From positions 4,960,001-5,024,000 of the forward strand of contig NZ_CP107845.1 of NCBI RefSeq assembly GCF_041431415.1: a stretch of DNA of 64,000 nucleotides, given 5' to 3'. A model generated the notes under the pieces. That model was not told the DNA's origin. It saw only the letters and a list, made by a program, of their open reading frames with translations, and did no database searches. Positions 1-11,350 of the stretch are shown here, piece by piece. This DNA is from Streptomyces sp. NBC_00513 (GTDB lineage: Bacteria > Actinomycetota > Actinomycetes > Streptomycetales > Streptomycetaceae). A program made the position numbers and the translations under genes. Positions within the stretch are counted from its first letter, which is position 1, and every line of letters starts with the position of its first letter.

Positions 1-176
1 ACGGCACCGGCCTGATCCTGTGGAACTGCCACGGCGGCGCCAACCAGCAGTTCGTCCGCGACGGCGCCACCCTGCGCCCCGCGGCCGCGCCCGGCATGTG
101 CCTGACCGTGGCCGCCGCCCACGAGCAGCTGCGCCTGCGGACCTGCGACGGCTCGGCGAACCAGCGCTTCGCGTAA
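1..176 (+). CDS. C-terminal end of a ricin-type beta-trefoil lectin domain protein (partial)
   Basis: Only the last 58 codons are present, read from base 3 to the TAA at 174-176; the gene begins outside the window. The fragment has the repeating signature of a ricin B (carbohydrate-binding beta-trefoil) domain: LILWNC followed by NQQF, then a second unit LRLRTC followed by NQRF at the very C-terminus. These are the QxW/QxF-type motifs and the Cys pairs that close each trefoil lobe. In streptomycetes such domains usually sit at the C-terminus of secreted glycosidases, so the missing part is probably an extracellular enzyme, but this cannot be seen here. Confidence 0.75.
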   Translation, partial: GTGLILWNCHGGANQQFVRDGATLRPAAAPGMCLTVAAAHEQLRLRTCDGSANQRFA

Positions 177-237
177 CCGCCCCGCACCACCCACCCCGTT
201 CACCCCCCACACCCGGCCGGCGCACCCCGGCCGGGTG

Positions 238-999
238 TCACATGTCCCGCAGCAGCTTGCGCACGTCCCGCGGCCGGTTGGTGATGAGCGCGTCCACGCC
301 GAGCCGCACGCACAGCTCCACGTCCTCCGGCTCGTCCACGGTCCACACCCGTACCGACAGCCCCTTCTCCTTCAACCGCCCCACCAGCCACGGGGAGCGG
401 CGTACCAGCTCGATGCCCGGGCCCGCGTGCGTGGCGTACGGCGGGCGCACCGGCCGCAGCCGGCGTTCCATCAGGTACACGGCGGGCAGCCCCGGGGCCA
501 GCCGGTGCAGCCGGGTCAGCGCGGTGCGGGAGAAGCTCATCACCTCGACGCGGCCGGCGGACCCGTCGGCCAGCCCGTACTCCCGGAGCACGCGCACCAG
601 CTCGGCCTCCAGCCGGCCGCCCGCGCGCGACGGGTGCTTCGTCTCGACCGCGAGCCCTACCGGCCGCGGCGCGGCCAGGGCCTCCCTCAGCAGGTCCTCG
701 AAGAGCAGCACCCGGGCGCCGGCGTGCCCGGACCCCTTCCACGCCCCGAAGTCGAGGGCGAGCAGCTCCTCGTACGTCATAGCGGAGACCACCCCGCGCC
801 CGTCGGAGGTCCGCTCCACGCGCCGGTCGTGCACACAGACCAGCCTGTGGTCGGCGGTGAGCCGGACATCGCATTCGAGCGCGTCCGCGCCGTCCTCCAC
901 GGCCTGCCGGTAGGCGGCCAGGGTGTGCTCGGGGTGCTCGTGGGAGGCCCCGCGGTGGGCGATCACGCGTACGGCGCGGGGCGAGGGTGTCGCGGTCAT
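238..999 (-). CDS. Glycerophosphodiester phosphodiesterase
   Basis: The product is a 253-residue single-domain GDPD-family protein without signal peptide, so cytoplasmic. It would hydrolyse glycerophosphodiesters (phospholipid head groups) to sn-glycerol-3-phosphate and an alcohol. Visible family marks are HRGAS at 15-19 (general acid/base His), the metal-binding LECDV (Glu42, Asp44), VHD with the second His at 57, and a C-terminal VRVWTVDEPEDVELCVRLG stretch typical of the last TIM-barrel strands. The ATG at 999 is preceded by AAGG at about 8 bases. It stands alone, between the lectin gene and the fumarase terminator. The exact substrate is not known. Confidence 0.9.
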   Translation of the reverse strand: MTATPSPRAVRVIAHRGASHEHPEHTLAAYRQAVEDGADALECDVRLTADHRLVCVHDRRVERTSDGRGVVSAMTYEELLALDFGAWKGSGHAGARVLLFEDLLREALAAPRPVGLAVETKHPSRAGGRLEAELVRVLREYGLADGSAGRVEVMSFSRTALTRLHRLAPGLPAVYLMERRLRPVRPPYATHAGPGIELVRRSPWLVGRLKEKGLSVRVWTVDEPEDVELCVRLGVDALITNRPRDVRKLLRDM

Positions 1000-1196
1000 G
1001 CGGAGATCCTTGCGAACCGGGGTGAACGGGGCGGTGCGTCCCTGTCACCCCGACGTTAACCGGACGCGCCGGCTCAGGGCCTGATCGGCGGCAGCGGCGG
1101 GCGAGTGACGTCGAACCCGCCCGGCGCGACCGATGCGAAGGGGGCCGGGGGCCGTGCACGGGCCCCCGGGCGCCCTTCCGCGGTCGGCGGACACGC

Positions 1197-1234
1197 GTGA
1201 GGGCCCCTCCACCGGGCGGCGGAAGGGCCCTCAC
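1197..1234. terminator. Hairpin terminator downstream of the fumarase gene
   Basis: GTGAGGGCCC (1197-1206) pairs perfectly with GGGCCCTCAC (1225-1234), and the stem can extend inward with one mismatch. There is no T tract, as is common in Streptomyces. A second hairpin (CGGGGGCC/GGCCCCCG, 1146-1168) follows in the direction of fumarase transcription. Both lie between fumarase and the glycerophosphodiesterase gene. Confidence 0.6.
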
Positions 1235-1286
1235 GGGGCGTCACGAACCGGTGCGCGTCCCGGTCCGGGTCACGTGGACCGGCGTG

Positions 1287-2963
<1,677 letters not shown>

Positions 2964-3043
2964 TCCTCACTCGGCAGACGGCGCTGGCGACCAATTGGCA
3001 GCGCGGCTTACCAGCGTAGGACCTCCGTCCCGGGCGGCGCTTG

Positions 3044-3062
3044 TGAGGTAAGGCTCACTGGA
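3044..3062. promoter_or_regulatory. Candidate DmdR/IdeR-type iron box
   Basis: TGAGGTAAGGCTCACTGGA matches 13 of 19 positions of the actinobacterial iron box TTAGGTTAGGCTAACCTAA (consensus from memory), including the AGGTnAGGCT core. The outer arms GTGAG/CTCAC form an inverted repeat (3043-3047 and 3054-3058). It sits between divergent fumarase and the DUF1707 gene, 39 bp before the latter's start. Binding is inferred. Confidence 0.4.
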
Positions 3063-3100
3063 CGGGTGACGGGGAGTATCGCGATCTATCGTGTCTCGCT

Positions 3101-3781
3101 ATGCTGGTCCGCGTGGACCTGGAAAAGCACACCGCCGCCCCCGCCGCATCCGCTGCCGCCCCGGCCGCCGAGCTGCGCGCCTCCGACGCCGACCGGGACC
3201 GGATCGCGCAGATCCTCGCCGACGCCGTGGCCGAGGGCCGACTGACCGCCGAGGAGCACTCCGACCGCCTGGACACCCTCTACGCCGTCAAGACGGTCGG
3301 GGAACTGGACGTGCTCGTGAGGGACCTTCCCGCGGTCGCCGGCTCCGGCCCCGCGAGCGCCACCCCCGTCGCCGCGCCGGCGTCCGGGCCGGTCGAGACG
3401 GTCGTCGCCGTGTTCAGCAGCTCCTCCCGCCGGGGCCGTTGGCGCCCGGGCGCGCACACCCGCGCCGTGTCGGTCTTCGGGGACATCACCATCGACCTCA
3501 CCGAGGCCGTCTTCGAGCAGCAGGTCACCGAGATCAACGTCACCGCCGTCCTCGGCAACGTCGAGGTCCTGGTACCGGAGAACGTCACCCTCCGTGGCTA
3601 CGGCAGCGGGGTCCTCGGCAACTTCGAGGTACACGGCCGCAGTCGCGGGGAGACCGACCCCCAGGCCCCGGTGGTGATCGTCCGGGGCTTCGCGCTGCTG
3701 GCCAACATCGAGGCCAGGCCCAGGCTCGGCGCCCGTCTCGTCGACCTCGCGGACCGGATGCGCAAGCGCTTCGACCGCTGA
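3101..3781 (+). CDS. DUF1707 domain protein with LiaF-like C-terminal domain
   Basis: The 226-residue protein has an N-terminal DUF1707 (SHOCT-like) helical module at about residues 25-80, recognisable by LRASDADRDRIAQILADA, then AEGRLTAEEHSDRLD and TVGELDVLVRDLP. An Ala/Pro linker follows, then a beta-rich C-terminal domain resembling the LiaF/cell-wall-active-antibiotic-response domain (VSVFGDITIDLTEAVF, GNVEVLVPENV). No transmembrane segment or signal peptide is apparent. The function of such proteins is unknown; LiaF homologues tune envelope-stress histidine kinases in Firmicutes, but no kinase is adjacent here. The start may be ATG 3101 or GTG 3113. Confidence 0.8.
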   Translation: MLVRVDLEKHTAAPAASAAAPAAELRASDADRDRIAQILADAVAEGRLTAEEHSDRLDTLYAVKTVGELDVLVRDLPAVAGSGPASATPVAAPASGPVETVVAVFSSSSRRGRWRPGAHTRAVSVFGDITIDLTEAVFEQQVTEINVTAVLGNVEVLVPENVTLRGYGSGVLGNFEVHGRSRGETDPQAPVVIVRGFALLANIEARPRLGARLVDLADRMRKRFDR

Positions 3782-3997
3782 CGGCAGAGCCGGCGGCGGC
3801 GCTCCGGTCGGGCCCCGAGCGGCCTCCGACCGGACCGCGAACGGACTTTGACCGGCGTGCGCGTGGTGCGGGGGGCGCGTTTCGGTCGAACTTCGCCGGA
3901 GCGGCCGACGCGCGGCACGCAGTGCATAGGGGGGCGTACAGCGGGTAGGGACAGGTGCATCGTCTCTCGCTCGCGTATACGTCGTCAGGAGTAGACC

Positions 3998-4396
3998 GTG
4001 CCGCATCCGCCGCATCAGTCCCTGCAGGTAGCCGCCGTCAAGAGTCTTCAGGCGCGTCCGACCGCCGTGCCGAGGCCGCGGGTGCCGGCAAGGGAAGAGG
4101 ACGGCCCCTGGCACGCGGAGGCGGTGTGCCGCAGGGACGAGGCGGGCCTGTTCTTCGCGCCCTCCAAGGAGCCCACCGCGGCCCGTCTGGCCCGCGAGGA
4201 GGCCGCCAAGCGGGTCTGCGCACGCTGCCCCGTGATGGTCGCCTGTCGGGAGCACGCGCTGCTCCAGCCCGAGCCCTACGGGGTATGGGGCGGACTCACC
4301 GCCGCCGAGCGGCGCGTCGTACTGGCCCGCCGGCGCCGGCGGGCCGCGGAACTGCGCCCCGGCAGCGGCGCCGGCACGATCGCCGCAGCGGGCTGA
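3998..4396 (+). CDS. wblI: WhiB-family [4Fe-4S] regulator (WblI-like)
   Basis: The 132-residue WhiB-like protein carries the four cluster Cys, Cys44, Cys74, Cys77 and Cys83 (VCARCPVMVAC), the turn motif GVWGG at 95-99 and a basic RRRRRAAE tail suited to DNA contact. The roughly 35-residue N-terminal extension before the Wbl core is longer than in the smallest members. GTG 3998 is preceded by AGGAG at 6 bases. Wbl proteins bind sigma factors and respond to redox or NO. Position between fumarase and glpX matches my memory of wblI in S. coelicolor; the family is certain, the letter less so. Confidence 0.85.
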   Translation: MPHPPHQSLQVAAVKSLQARPTAVPRPRVPAREEDGPWHAEAVCRRDEAGLFFAPSKEPTAARLAREEAAKRVCARCPVMVACREHALLQPEPYGVWGGLTAAERRVVLARRRRRAAELRPGSGAGTIAAAG

Positions 4397-4405
4397 GCCC
4401 CGGAG

Positions 4406-4447
4406 CGCGAGAGCTCGTACGGGGCAACGCGAGAGCTCGTACGGGGC
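4406..4447 (+). repeat. Tandem 22-bp repeat (two copies)
   Basis: CGCGAGAGCTCGTACGGGGC occurs at 4406-4425 and again, identical, at 4428-4447, separated by AA. The unit contains the GAGCTC palindrome. It lies between the stop of the WhiB-like gene and the bidirectional terminator, so it would be in the 3' UTR. Confidence 0.85.
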
Positions 4448-4461
4448 GAACCGGCACGTAC

Positions 4462-4504
4462 GCGAGAGGGGCGGGCCCGCCGCACACGGGACCGCCCCTC
4501 TCGC
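4462..4504. terminator. Bidirectional terminator between wblI and glpX
   Basis: GCGAGAGGGGCGG (4462-4474) pairs perfectly over 13 bp with CCGCCCCTCTCGC (4492-4504) around a 17-base loop. It lies between convergent genes, so it can serve both strands. Confidence 0.75.
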
Positions 4505-4531
4505 CGCGCCGTTGCGCCGGCCCGTCCGCTC

Positions 4532-5563
4532 CTACTGGGCGCGGTCGAAGTCGATCGCGCTGTACGCGCGCAGCTTCGACAACCGGTGGGTGGAGTCGAT
4601 CTGGCGGATCGTCCCCGACTTGGACCGCATGACCAGCGAGGACGTGGTCGCGGTCGCCGAGCGGTAGTGGACACCGCGCAGCAGCTCGCCGTCCGTGATG
4701 CCGGTGGCGACGAAGAAGACGTTGTCGCCGGACACCAGGTCGTTCGTGTGCAGGACCCGGTCCAGGTCGTGGCCCGCGTCGATGGCCTTCTGGCGCTCCG
4801 CCTCGTCCTTGGGCCACAGCTTGCCCTGGATGGTGCCGCCGAGGCACTTGATGGCGCACGCCGAGATGATGCCCTCGGGAGTGCCGCCGATGCCGAGGAG
4901 CAGGTCCACGCCGGTGCCCTCGCGCACCGCCATGACCGAGCCCGCGACGTCGCCGTCGGAGATGAACTTGATCCGCGCGCCGGTCTCGCGGATCTCCTTG
5001 ACGATGCCCTCGTGTCGGGGGCGGTCGAGGATGACCACGGTGACGTCCTCGACGGCCATCTGCTTGGCCTTGGCGACGCGACGGATGTTCACCGAGGCGG
5101 GGGCGTTGATGTCGACGAAGTCGGCGGCCTCGGGGCCCGTGACCAGCTTCTCCATGTAGAAGACGGCCGACGGGTCGAACATGGTGCCGCGGTCGGCGGC
5201 GGCCAGGACGGCGATGGCGTTCGGCATGCCCTTGGCGTTCAGGGTGGTGCCGTCGATCGGGTCGACGGCGATGTCGACCTCGGCGCCGGTGCCGTCGCCG
5301 ACCCGCTCGCCGTTGAAGAGCATGGGGGCTTCGTCCTTCTCCCCCTCGCCGATGACGACGACGCCGTTCATCGACACGGTGGAGATGAGGGTCCGCATCG
5401 CGTTGACCGCGGCGCCGTCCGCGCCGAGCTTGTCACCGCGGCCGACCCACCGGCCCGCGGCCATGGCTGCGGCCTCGGTCACCCGGACGAGCTCCAGGGC
5501 GAGGTTGCGGTCGGGGGCTTCGGGAGAGACTTCGAGCTGGGGCGGCAGGTTGTGCTCGGTCAT
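4532..5563 (-). CDS. glpX: Fructose-1,6-bisphosphatase, class II
   Basis: The 343-residue GlpX-type FBPase removes the 1-phosphate from fructose-1,6-bisphosphate, the committed step of gluconeogenesis, and is usually the sole FBPase in actinobacteria. Signatures are [19 protein letters not shown] near the N-terminus, the metal-binding [14 protein letters not shown] and [12 protein letters not shown], and the [20 protein letters not shown] stretch. The frame stays open far upstream, but ATG 5563 begins the family-typical [36 protein letters not shown] N-terminus and has AAAGGTG 7 bases before it. It is monocistronic and convergent with wblI. Confidence 0.95.
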   Translation of the reverse strand: MTEHNLPPQLEVSPEAPDRNLALELVRVTEAAAMAAGRWVGRGDKLGADGAAVNAMRTLISTVSMNGVVVIGEGEKDEAPMLFNGERVGDGTGAEVDIAVDPIDGTTLNAKGMPNAIAVLAAADRGTMFDPSAVFYMEKLVTGPEAADFVDINAPASVNIRRVAKAKQMAVEDVTVVILDRPRHEGIVKEIRETGARIKFISDGDVAGSVMAVREGTGVDLLLGIGGTPEGIISACAIKCLGGTIQGKLWPKDEAERQKAIDAGHDLDRVLHTNDLVSGDNVFFVATGITDGELLRGVHYRSATATTSSLVMRSKSGTIRQIDSTHRLSKLRAYSAIDFDRAQ

Positions 5564-5779
5564 CGGAGCGCACCTTTCTGTACGGCGACGGCCGGGATGT
5601 GAGGGTGCTGGAACTCTATCGGTACGTCGACATATTGAGCAGAGCGGGTCACGAATGAGCGGAATATCGGTCAGCCGTTTGGCCTGAGCGGACGCCTTGC
5701 GCCGGCGGGGCCTCCCGGCGGGTGTCACGACGCCCCACCCCGGGGGTGATCGCCCCGGCCGATGGGGGACCATGGAGCC

Positions 5780-6307
5780 GTGGCAGGTATGAAGGGCAAG
5801 CAGACGGTTTGGGACATGGTCCGATCGCTGGCGGTGATCGGTGTCGTCGTCGCGGGGATATACATGTTCATCCCGCACGACGAGAAGGCGGACCCGACAC
5901 GGGTGGTCGACTACCGGGTGGAGACGGCCACGGCCCGCCGCGCGGCGCCGTACCCGGTCGCCGCGCCCGCGGGGCTCCCCGCGCAGTGGCGCGCGACCTC
6001 GGTCACCTTCGACCGGAAGGACGACAACGCCTGGCACCTGGGCTTCCTGGACCCGCAGAAGCAGTACGTGGCCGTGGAGCAGAGCACCGACGCCTCGGCC
6101 AAGCGCCTCGCGAAGCTGACACAGCAGGCGAAGGCCACGGGGGAGACCCGGCAGATCGGCGACCGGTCCTGGGAGCTGTGGGACGGCGAGAAGTACGACG
6201 CCCTCGTCCGCCAGGAGCAGGGATACGTCACCGTGGTGACCGGGACGGCCTCCTTCGACGGGCTCGGCGCGATGGTGTCGGCGCTGGAGTTCAAGCAGGG
6301 GAGCTGA
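5780..6307 (+). CDS. DUF4245 family membrane-anchored protein
   Basis: The protein of about 175 residues has a short basic N-terminus, one transmembrane segment ([16 protein letters not shown]) and an extracytoplasmic domain of the DUF4245 family. Typical stretches are [26 protein letters not shown] and a terminal region with WELW. Function is unknown, but it is conserved beside glpX in streptomycetes. GTG 5780 (VAGMKGKQT) is chosen because known family members begin close to the KGKQT-x-DM motif; ATG 5762 in frame is the alternative. It is divergent from glpX and followed by a strong terminator. Confidence 0.8.
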   Translation: MAGMKGKQTVWDMVRSLAVIGVVVAGIYMFIPHDEKADPTRVVDYRVETATARRAAPYPVAAPAGLPAQWRATSVTFDRKDDNAWHLGFLDPQKQYVAVEQSTDASAKRLAKLTQQAKATGETRQIGDRSWELWDGEKYDALVRQEQGYVTVVTGTASFDGLGAMVSALEFKQGS

Positions 6308-6352
6308 GTTCGGGCCGATCCGTGCCGTGACGCACGGGCTCGTGAACGACGG

Positions 6353-6393
6353 AAGAGGCCGCCCACCCCGGGATTCGGGGTGGGCGGCCTCTT
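6353..6393. terminator. Strong bidirectional terminator
   Basis: A perfect 17-bp stem, AAGAGGCCGCCCACCCC (6353-6369) with its complement at 6377-6393, closes a 7-base loop. It separates convergent DUF4245 and nitroreductase genes, and read leftward or rightward ends in a short pyrimidine run. Confidence 0.85.
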
Positions 6394-6441
6394 GTCGTGT
6401 CACGACTCGGCGCGCGCGAGTCGCGGCGGCCGGGTCTCGAC

Positions 6442-7032
6442 TCAGACGGTGGTGACGACCTGGTCGAACTCCAGGCGCGGGGAGCGACCGAAGGCGGCGG
6501 GCTCGCCCGGCTTGCCGATGTTGACGACCATCAGCGGGGTGTGGTCGGCGTCCAGGAACTCCTTCTGGACACCGGCGAAGTCAAGGCCGGTCATCGGGCC
6601 CGCGGCCAGGCCGGCGGCGCGGACGCCGAGGATGAAGTAGCCGGCCTGCAGCGAGGCGTTGACCAGGGCGGACTGCTCGCGGACCGGGCGCTCGGAGAAG
6701 AACGCGTCCTTGGCCTGCGGGAAGTGCGGGAAGAGCTGCGGGAGCTCCTCGTGGAACTCGTTGTCCGCCGACAGGATCGCGACCAGCGGGGCGGCGGCGG
6801 TCTTGGCCTGGTTGCCCTCGGCCATGTGCTTCACGAGGCGCTCGCGGGCCTCGGGGGAGCGGACGAGGGTGATGCGCAGCGGCGTCTGGTTGAACGCGGT
6901 GGGGCCGTACTTCACGAGGTCGTAGATCGCCTGGACCTGCTCCTCGGTCACCGGCTCGTCGGCGAACGAGTTGGCGGTGCGGGCCTCGCGGAACAGCAGG
7001 TCCTGAGCGGCGGCGTCGAGAACGAGAGACAT
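6442..7032 (-). CDS. Nitroreductase-family NAD(P)H:FMN oxidoreductase (RutE-like)
   Basis: The 196-residue protein belongs to the HadB/RutE branch of the nitroreductase superfamily, annotated in relatives as malonic semialdehyde reductase. Visible marks are [31 protein letters not shown] near the N-terminus (FMN-binding region), the PLRITLV strand and a late [13 protein letters not shown] with GVQKEFL. ATG 7032 ([14 protein letters not shown]) is preceded by AAGG at about 9 bases; an upstream in-frame ATG at 7104 lacks a good site. The rest of a pyrimidine (Rut) pathway is not nearby, so the physiological substrate is open. Confidence 0.8.
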   Translation of the reverse strand: MSLVLDAAAQDLLFREARTANSFADEPVTEEQVQAIYDLVKYGPTAFNQTPLRITLVRSPEARERLVKHMAEGNQAKTAAAPLVAILSADNEFHEELPQLFPHFPQAKDAFFSERPVREQSALVNASLQAGYFILGVRAAGLAAGPMTGLDFAGVQKEFLDADHTPLMVVNIGKPGEPAAFGRSPRLEFDQVVTTV

Positions 7033-7130
7033 CGAAAAGCCTTCTTCTGTACGGAGGTGTGGCGCGATGTCATCACCGTAGACCCGAGGTATGTGAACCT
7101 TCAACTAAATGGCTCCGGGGGTGACCGGGA

Positions 7131-7370
7131 TCACTCCCCGCGAGCGCCCTCCGCGTCCTCGGTCGCCCCGTCCCGGGCGGCCAGGGCCGAGTCCAGTCGA
7201 GCCCGGGCCCCCTCCAGCCAGTGCCGGCACACCGTCGCCAGCTCCTCGCCGCGCTCCCAGAGCGCGAGCGAGTCCTCCAGGGAGGTGCCACCCGCCTCCA
7301 GCTTGCGGACGACCTCGATCAGCTCGTCGCGGGCCTGCTCGTAACCCGGCGCCGTCTCGGTTTCAGCCAT
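7131..7370 (-). CDS. xseB: Exodeoxyribonuclease VII small subunit
   Basis: This 79-residue acidic protein has the XseB core [19 protein letters not shown], then [16 protein letters not shown] and a helical [13 protein letters not shown] tail. Several copies of XseB assemble along the XseA coiled coil to form exonuclease VII, which degrades single-stranded DNA in both directions during mismatch repair and recombination. It lies 66 bp downstream of xseA on the same strand, so it is likely co-transcribed. Confidence 0.95.
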   Translation of the reverse strand: MAETETAPGYEQARDELIEVVRKLEAGGTSLEDSLALWERGEELATVCRHWLEGARARLDSALAARDGATEDAEGARGE

Positions 7371-7436
7371 TCCCGTGCCACCTTATATGTGTAGTACAAC
7401 GATTTTGTTGCCGGAACGTGTCGACGTCCCCCGGGC

Positions 7437-8711
7437 TCATCCGGCGTCGGCCACGCCCTCGGCCGGGCCCTCGCCGCCGTCCGGGGTGCCGTCCGGGGCC
7501 GCTTCGGCCTCGACCCGTACGTGGAACTCGCCCGCCGCCACCCGCGCGCGCAGCACCTCGTCCGGCGCGACGTCCCGCGGCGAACGCACCACGTGCCCGT
7601 CGGCCCGCTGGAGCACCGCGTACCCGCGCTCCAAGGTCGCCGCCGGCGACAGCGCCACCACCCGGGCCCGGGTGTGCGCCAGCTCGGAATCCGCCCGGTC
7701 CAGCAGGTGCCCCAGCGTCCGCCGACCGCGCGCCAGCAGCGCCTCCACCTCGGCCTCCCGGGTCTCCACCATCCGCTGCGGATGCACGAACACCGGCCGG
7801 GCCAGGGCGTGGGCGAGCCCCCGCTCCTCCCGGTCGAGCAGCCCGCGCACCGCGCGCAGCCCGCGCGCCTGGAGCTGGCTCACGCGCTCCAGCTCCTCCC
7901 CGACGTCCGGGACCACCTTCTTCGCCGCGTCCGTGGGCGTCGACGCCCGCAGGTCCGCGACCAGGTCCAGCAGCGGGGAGTCCGGCTCGTGCCCGATCGC
8001 CGAGACCACCGGGGTACGGGCGGCCGCGACCGTCCGCACGACCTCCTCGTCGGAGAACGGCAGCAGGTCCTCCACGCTGCCCCCGCCGCGCGCCACGATG
8101 ATCACGTCGACCTCCGGCAGCGCGTCGAGCTCCTTGACCGCCTCGATCACCTGGGGCACCGCGTGCACCCCCTGCACGGCCACGTTGCGCACCTCGAAAC
8201 GGACCGCCGGCCAGCGCCGCCGGGCGTTCTCCAACACGTCCCGCTCGGCCGCCGAGGCCCGCCCCACCACCAGCCCGATCAGCTGCGGCAGGAACGGCAA
8301 CGACTTCTTGCGGTCCGCCGCGAACAGGCCCTCGGAGGCCAACGACCGCTTGAGCTTCTCCAGGCGGGCCAGCAACTCCCCGATGCCGACGGGCCGTATC
8401 TCCGTGGCCCGCAGCGACAACTGCCCGCGCGGGGCGTACCACTCCGGCTTGGCCAGGACGACGACCCGCGCGCCCTCCGTCACCGCGTCCGCGACCTCGT
8501 CGAACACCTGGCGGAAACAGGTCACGCTGAGCGAGATGTCGTGCGACGGGTCGCGCAGCGTCAGGAAGACCACCCCCGCCCCCGGCCGCCGGGACAACTG
8601 GGTGATCTGCCCCTCCACCCACACCTGACCGAGCTTGTCGATCCAGCCCCCGATGAGTCGGGACACCCGACCGACCGGCAGCGGCGCGTCAGCCGACGTA
8701 TTCAGACCCAT
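7437..8711 (-). CDS. xseA: Exodeoxyribonuclease VII large subunit
   Basis: The 424-residue catalytic subunit has an N-terminal OB-fold ([24 protein letters not shown]), the nuclease core with [20 protein letters not shown] and [31 protein letters not shown], and a Leu/Arg-rich coiled-coil region that receives XseB. The C-terminus ends in an acidic Gly/Pro tail beyond the usual [14 protein letters not shown] domain. It is the first gene of the xseA-xseB pair. Confidence 0.95.
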   Translation of the reverse strand: MGLNTSADAPLPVGRVSRLIGGWIDKLGQVWVEGQITQLSRRPGAGVVFLTLRDPSHDISLSVTCFRQVFDEVADAVTEGARVVVLAKPEWYAPRGQLSLRATEIRPVGIGELLARLEKLKRSLASEGLFAADRKKSLPFLPQLIGLVVGRASAAERDVLENARRRWPAVRFEVRNVAVQGVHAVPQVIEAVKELDALPEVDVIIVARGGGSVEDLLPFSDEEVVRTVAAARTPVVSAIGHEPDSPLLDLVADLRASTPTDAAKKVVPDVGEELERVSQLQARGLRAVRGLLDREERGLAHALARPVFVHPQRMVETREAEVEALLARGRRTLGHLLDRADSELAHTRARVVALSPAATLERGYAVLQRADGHVVRSPRDVAPDEVLRARVAAGEFHVRVEAEAAPDGTPDGGEGPAEGVADAG

Positions 8712-8720
8712 GCAGGCAGG

Positions 8721-10124
8721 CTAACCGCCAGAACCGACACCGTCCCCGGGCCCGGCGACCCGATCCCCGGCGCGTCGGCCCCGCTGGACCACCCACACCC
8801 CCAACCCCACCACCAGCCACACGGCACCCACCAGCTGCGCCGCCCGCGAGGCCTCGACGATCACCGCGACGGTCACGGCCGCACCCAGCACCGGGATCAC
8901 CAGGTGCTTGAACCAGTTCGGCGGCCCCTCCCGCCGCTGCACCACGAACCAGCCCACCACCGACGCGTGCAGCAGCGTGAACGCCACCAGCGCCCCGATG
9001 TCCACCACCGACACCAGATGGTCCAGCCCGTCGTCGCGCCGCGCCGCCCACACCGCCGCGACCAGCGTCACCGTCGCCGCCACCAGCAGCGCCGCCCGCG
9101 GGGTCCCGCCCCAGGTCCGCGACAGGACGTGCGGGAGCCGCCGCTCCCGGGCCATGGCGAACAGCAGCCGACCCGCCGCCGCCTGCCCGGCCAACGCCGC
9201 GAACGCCGCCCCGATCGCCTTGCTCACCGCCACCAGGTCGTGCAACCAGGACCCGACCGCCGACTCCACCGTGTTGTAGAACGCCGGTCCCTGCGCACCC
9301 GGATCGGCCGCCAGCTCCGCCGCCGTCATCGGGCTCAGCAGCGCCGCCAGATAGGTCTGCGCGATGAACAGCACCCCCGTCAGCGCCAGACAGAACAGCA
9401 CCGCCCGCGCCACCTTCGCACTGCCGCCCGTCACCTCCTCCGCGAAGGAGGCGATGGCGTCGAAGCCCAGGTACGACAGCACGGCCACCGACACCGCCCC
9501 CAGCACGGCCGCCGTCGAGAAGTCCAGCGAACCGTCCCCCGTCAACGGCGACAGCCAGCCGCGCCGCGCCCCGCCCTCGGCCAGCGCCACCACCGCCGCG
9601 ACCAGGAACACCAGCAGCACCACGATCTCCATGGCCAGCACCGCGAAACCCACCCGCGCGGCCGCCCGTACGCCCCACAGGTTCAGCAGGGTGGTCACCA
9701 CCACCGCCAGCGCCGTCCACACCCACCGGGACACCTCCGGCACCAAGGCGTTCATCGCGATGCCGGAGAACAGGTACGCCACCGCGGGGATCAGCAGGTA
9801 GTCCAGCATCGCCATCCACCCGGCGATCAGCCCCGGCCCCTCGCCGAGCCCCTTGCGGGCGTACGTGAAGACCGAACCGGCCTGCGGGGCCACCCGGACC
9901 ATCTGCGCGTACGAGAACGCCGTGAACGCCATCGCGACGGTCGCGCAGAGGTAGACGAGGGCCACCGCGCCGTGCGACTTGGCGTCGAGGGTGCCGAAGA
10001 TCCCGACCGGGGCCATCGGGGCGATGAACAGCAGCCCGTAGACCACCAGATCGCGAAAGCCGAGGCTGCGCCGCAACGTCGCGGGAGCCTCGGAGGCCGA
10101 ACCGGAATCCGTCACGGACGCCAT
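8721..10124 (-). CDS. APC-superfamily amino acid permease
   Basis: The 467-residue integral membrane protein has about 12 predicted transmembrane helices. The first, [21 protein letters not shown], is the typical APC start, followed by [23 protein letters not shown] and the conserved [16 protein letters not shown] segment in TM6. It would import an amino acid or amine by proton symport; the substrate cannot be read off. ATG 10124 has GGAGGAAC 4-7 bases upstream; the frame continues upstream but without better sites. It ends 9 bp before xseA on the same strand, so it probably heads a permease-xseA-xseB transcript, divergent from ispH. Confidence 0.85.
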   Translation of the reverse strand: MASVTDSGSASEAPATLRRSLGFRDLVVYGLLFIAPMAPVGIFGTLDAKSHGAVALVYLCATVAMAFTAFSYAQMVRVAPQAGSVFTYARKGLGEGPGLIAGWMAMLDYLLIPAVAYLFSGIAMNALVPEVSRWVWTALAVVVTTLLNLWGVRAAARVGFAVLAMEIVVLLVFLVAAVVALAEGGARRGWLSPLTGDGSLDFSTAAVLGAVSVAVLSYLGFDAIASFAEEVTGGSAKVARAVLFCLALTGVLFIAQTYLAALLSPMTAAELAADPGAQGPAFYNTVESAVGSWLHDLVAVSKAIGAAFAALAGQAAAGRLLFAMARERRLPHVLSRTWGGTPRAALLVAATVTLVAAVWAARRDDGLDHLVSVVDIGALVAFTLLHASVVGWFVVQRREGPPNWFKHLVIPVLGAAVTVAVIVEASRAAQLVGAVWLVVGLGVWVVQRGRRAGDRVAGPGDGVGSGG

Positions 10125-10210
10125 CGTTCCTCCGGGGGAGCAGCAGGACAGAGGTTCGACCCAGTTTGTGCCGAACGGGCGACGACCGGCCTGCTGGAGA
10201 CCCCCGTACG

Positions 10211-11317
10211 ATGGAGCGTATGACTGCTCCCTCCTCTGCTCCCGCTTCCCGCCGCGTCCTGCTCGCCGCCCCGCGCGGATACTGCGCGGGCGTCGACCGA
10301 GCCGTGATCGCCGTCGAGAAAGCCCTTGAGCAGTACGGTGCGCCGGTCTACGTACGCCACGAGATCGTCCACAACAAGTACGTCGTCCAGACGCTGGAGA
10401 AGAAGGGCGCCATCTTCGTCGAGCGGACGGAGGAGGTCCCCGAGGGCTCCATCGTGATGTTCTCCGCGCACGGCGTGGCACCCGTGGTCCACGAGGAGGC
10501 GGCCCGCGGCCGGCTCGCGACGATCGACGCGACCTGCCCGCTGGTCACCAAGGTCCACAAGGAAGCCATCCGCTACGCCAACGACGACTTCGACATCCTC
10601 CTCATCGGCCACGAGGGCCACGAGGAGGTCATCGGCACCTCCGGCGAGGCCCCCGACCACATCACCATCGTGGACGGCCCCGACGACGTCGCCAACGTGC
10701 GGGTCCGCGACGAGTCGAAGGTCGTCTGGCTCTCCCAGACCACCCTCTCCGTCGACGAGACCATGGAGACGGTCGACGCCCTGAAGACCAAGTTCCCGCT
10801 GCTGGTCTCGCCGCCGAGCGACGACATCTGCTACGCCACCTCGAACCGCCAGGCCGCGGTCAAGGTGATGGGCGCCGACTCCGACCTGGTCATCGTCGTC
10901 GGCTCCAAGAACTCCTCGAACTCGATCCGCCTCGTCGAGGTGGCCCTGGACGCCGGCGCGCGCGCCGCCCACCTGGTCGACTTCGCGAGCGAGATCGACG
11001 AGGCCTGGCTGGAGGGCGTCACCACCGTCGGCCTGACCTCGGGCGCCTCGGTGCCGGAGGTCCTGGTCGAGGAAGTACTGGAGTGGCTGACGCAGCGCGG
11101 CTACGCCGACGTGGAGATCGTCAAGACGGCCGAGGAGTCGATCGTCTTCTCGCTGCCCAAGGAACTCCGCCGCGACCTGCGCGCCGAGGCGGCGGGACTC
11201 GTCGCGGGGGCGGGCGACACCGAGGCGGGCGCTGCCGGGGCGACGGGTGCGACGGGAACGGCCGGGGCTACGGGTGCGACCGGCGCTACGGGTACGACCG
11301 GCGCGACCGAGAAGTAG
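10211..11317 (+). CDS. ispH: 4-hydroxy-3-methylbut-2-enyl diphosphate reductase with collagen-like tail
   Basis: IspH (LytB) is the last enzyme of the MEP pathway, reducing HMBPP to IPP and DMAPP with a [4Fe-4S] cluster. Cluster Cys lie in RGYCAGV (Cys25), [11 protein letters not shown] and DDICYAT; the substrate-binding [15 protein letters not shown] and [11 protein letters not shown] are all present. About 368 residues from ATG 10211 (GGAG 11 bases upstream); ATG 10220 is an alternative. The catalytic part ends near [17 protein letters not shown], after which a tail of nine consecutive Gly-X-X triplets, mostly Gly-Ala-Thr, runs to the C-terminus. This tail is not part of the enzyme fold and is unusual. 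Confidence 0.95.
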   Translation: MERMTAPSSAPASRRVLLAAPRGYCAGVDRAVIAVEKALEQYGAPVYVRHEIVHNKYVVQTLEKKGAIFVERTEEVPEGSIVMFSAHGVAPVVHEEAARGRLATIDATCPLVTKVHKEAIRYANDDFDILLIGHEGHEEVIGTSGEAPDHITIVDGPDDVANVRVRDESKVVWLSQTTLSVDETMETVDALKTKFPLLVSPPSDDICYATSNRQAAVKVMGADSDLVIVVGSKNSSNSIRLVEVALDAGARAAHLVDFASEIDEAWLEGVTTVGLTSGASVPEVLVEEVLEWLTQRGYADVEIVKTAEESIVFSLPKELRRDLRAEAAGLVAGAGDTEAGAAGATGATGTAGATGATGATGTTGATEK

Positions 11318-11350
11318 GCCCTTCGCCGCCGTTTTCTCTACGGTGGTCCC

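Noticed and set aside
7521..10223. A 900-residue open frame antisense to xseA and the APC permease
   Set aside because: Composition is Arg/His/Gln-rich nonsense typical of antisense to GC-rich genes; the real genes on the other strand have clear families.
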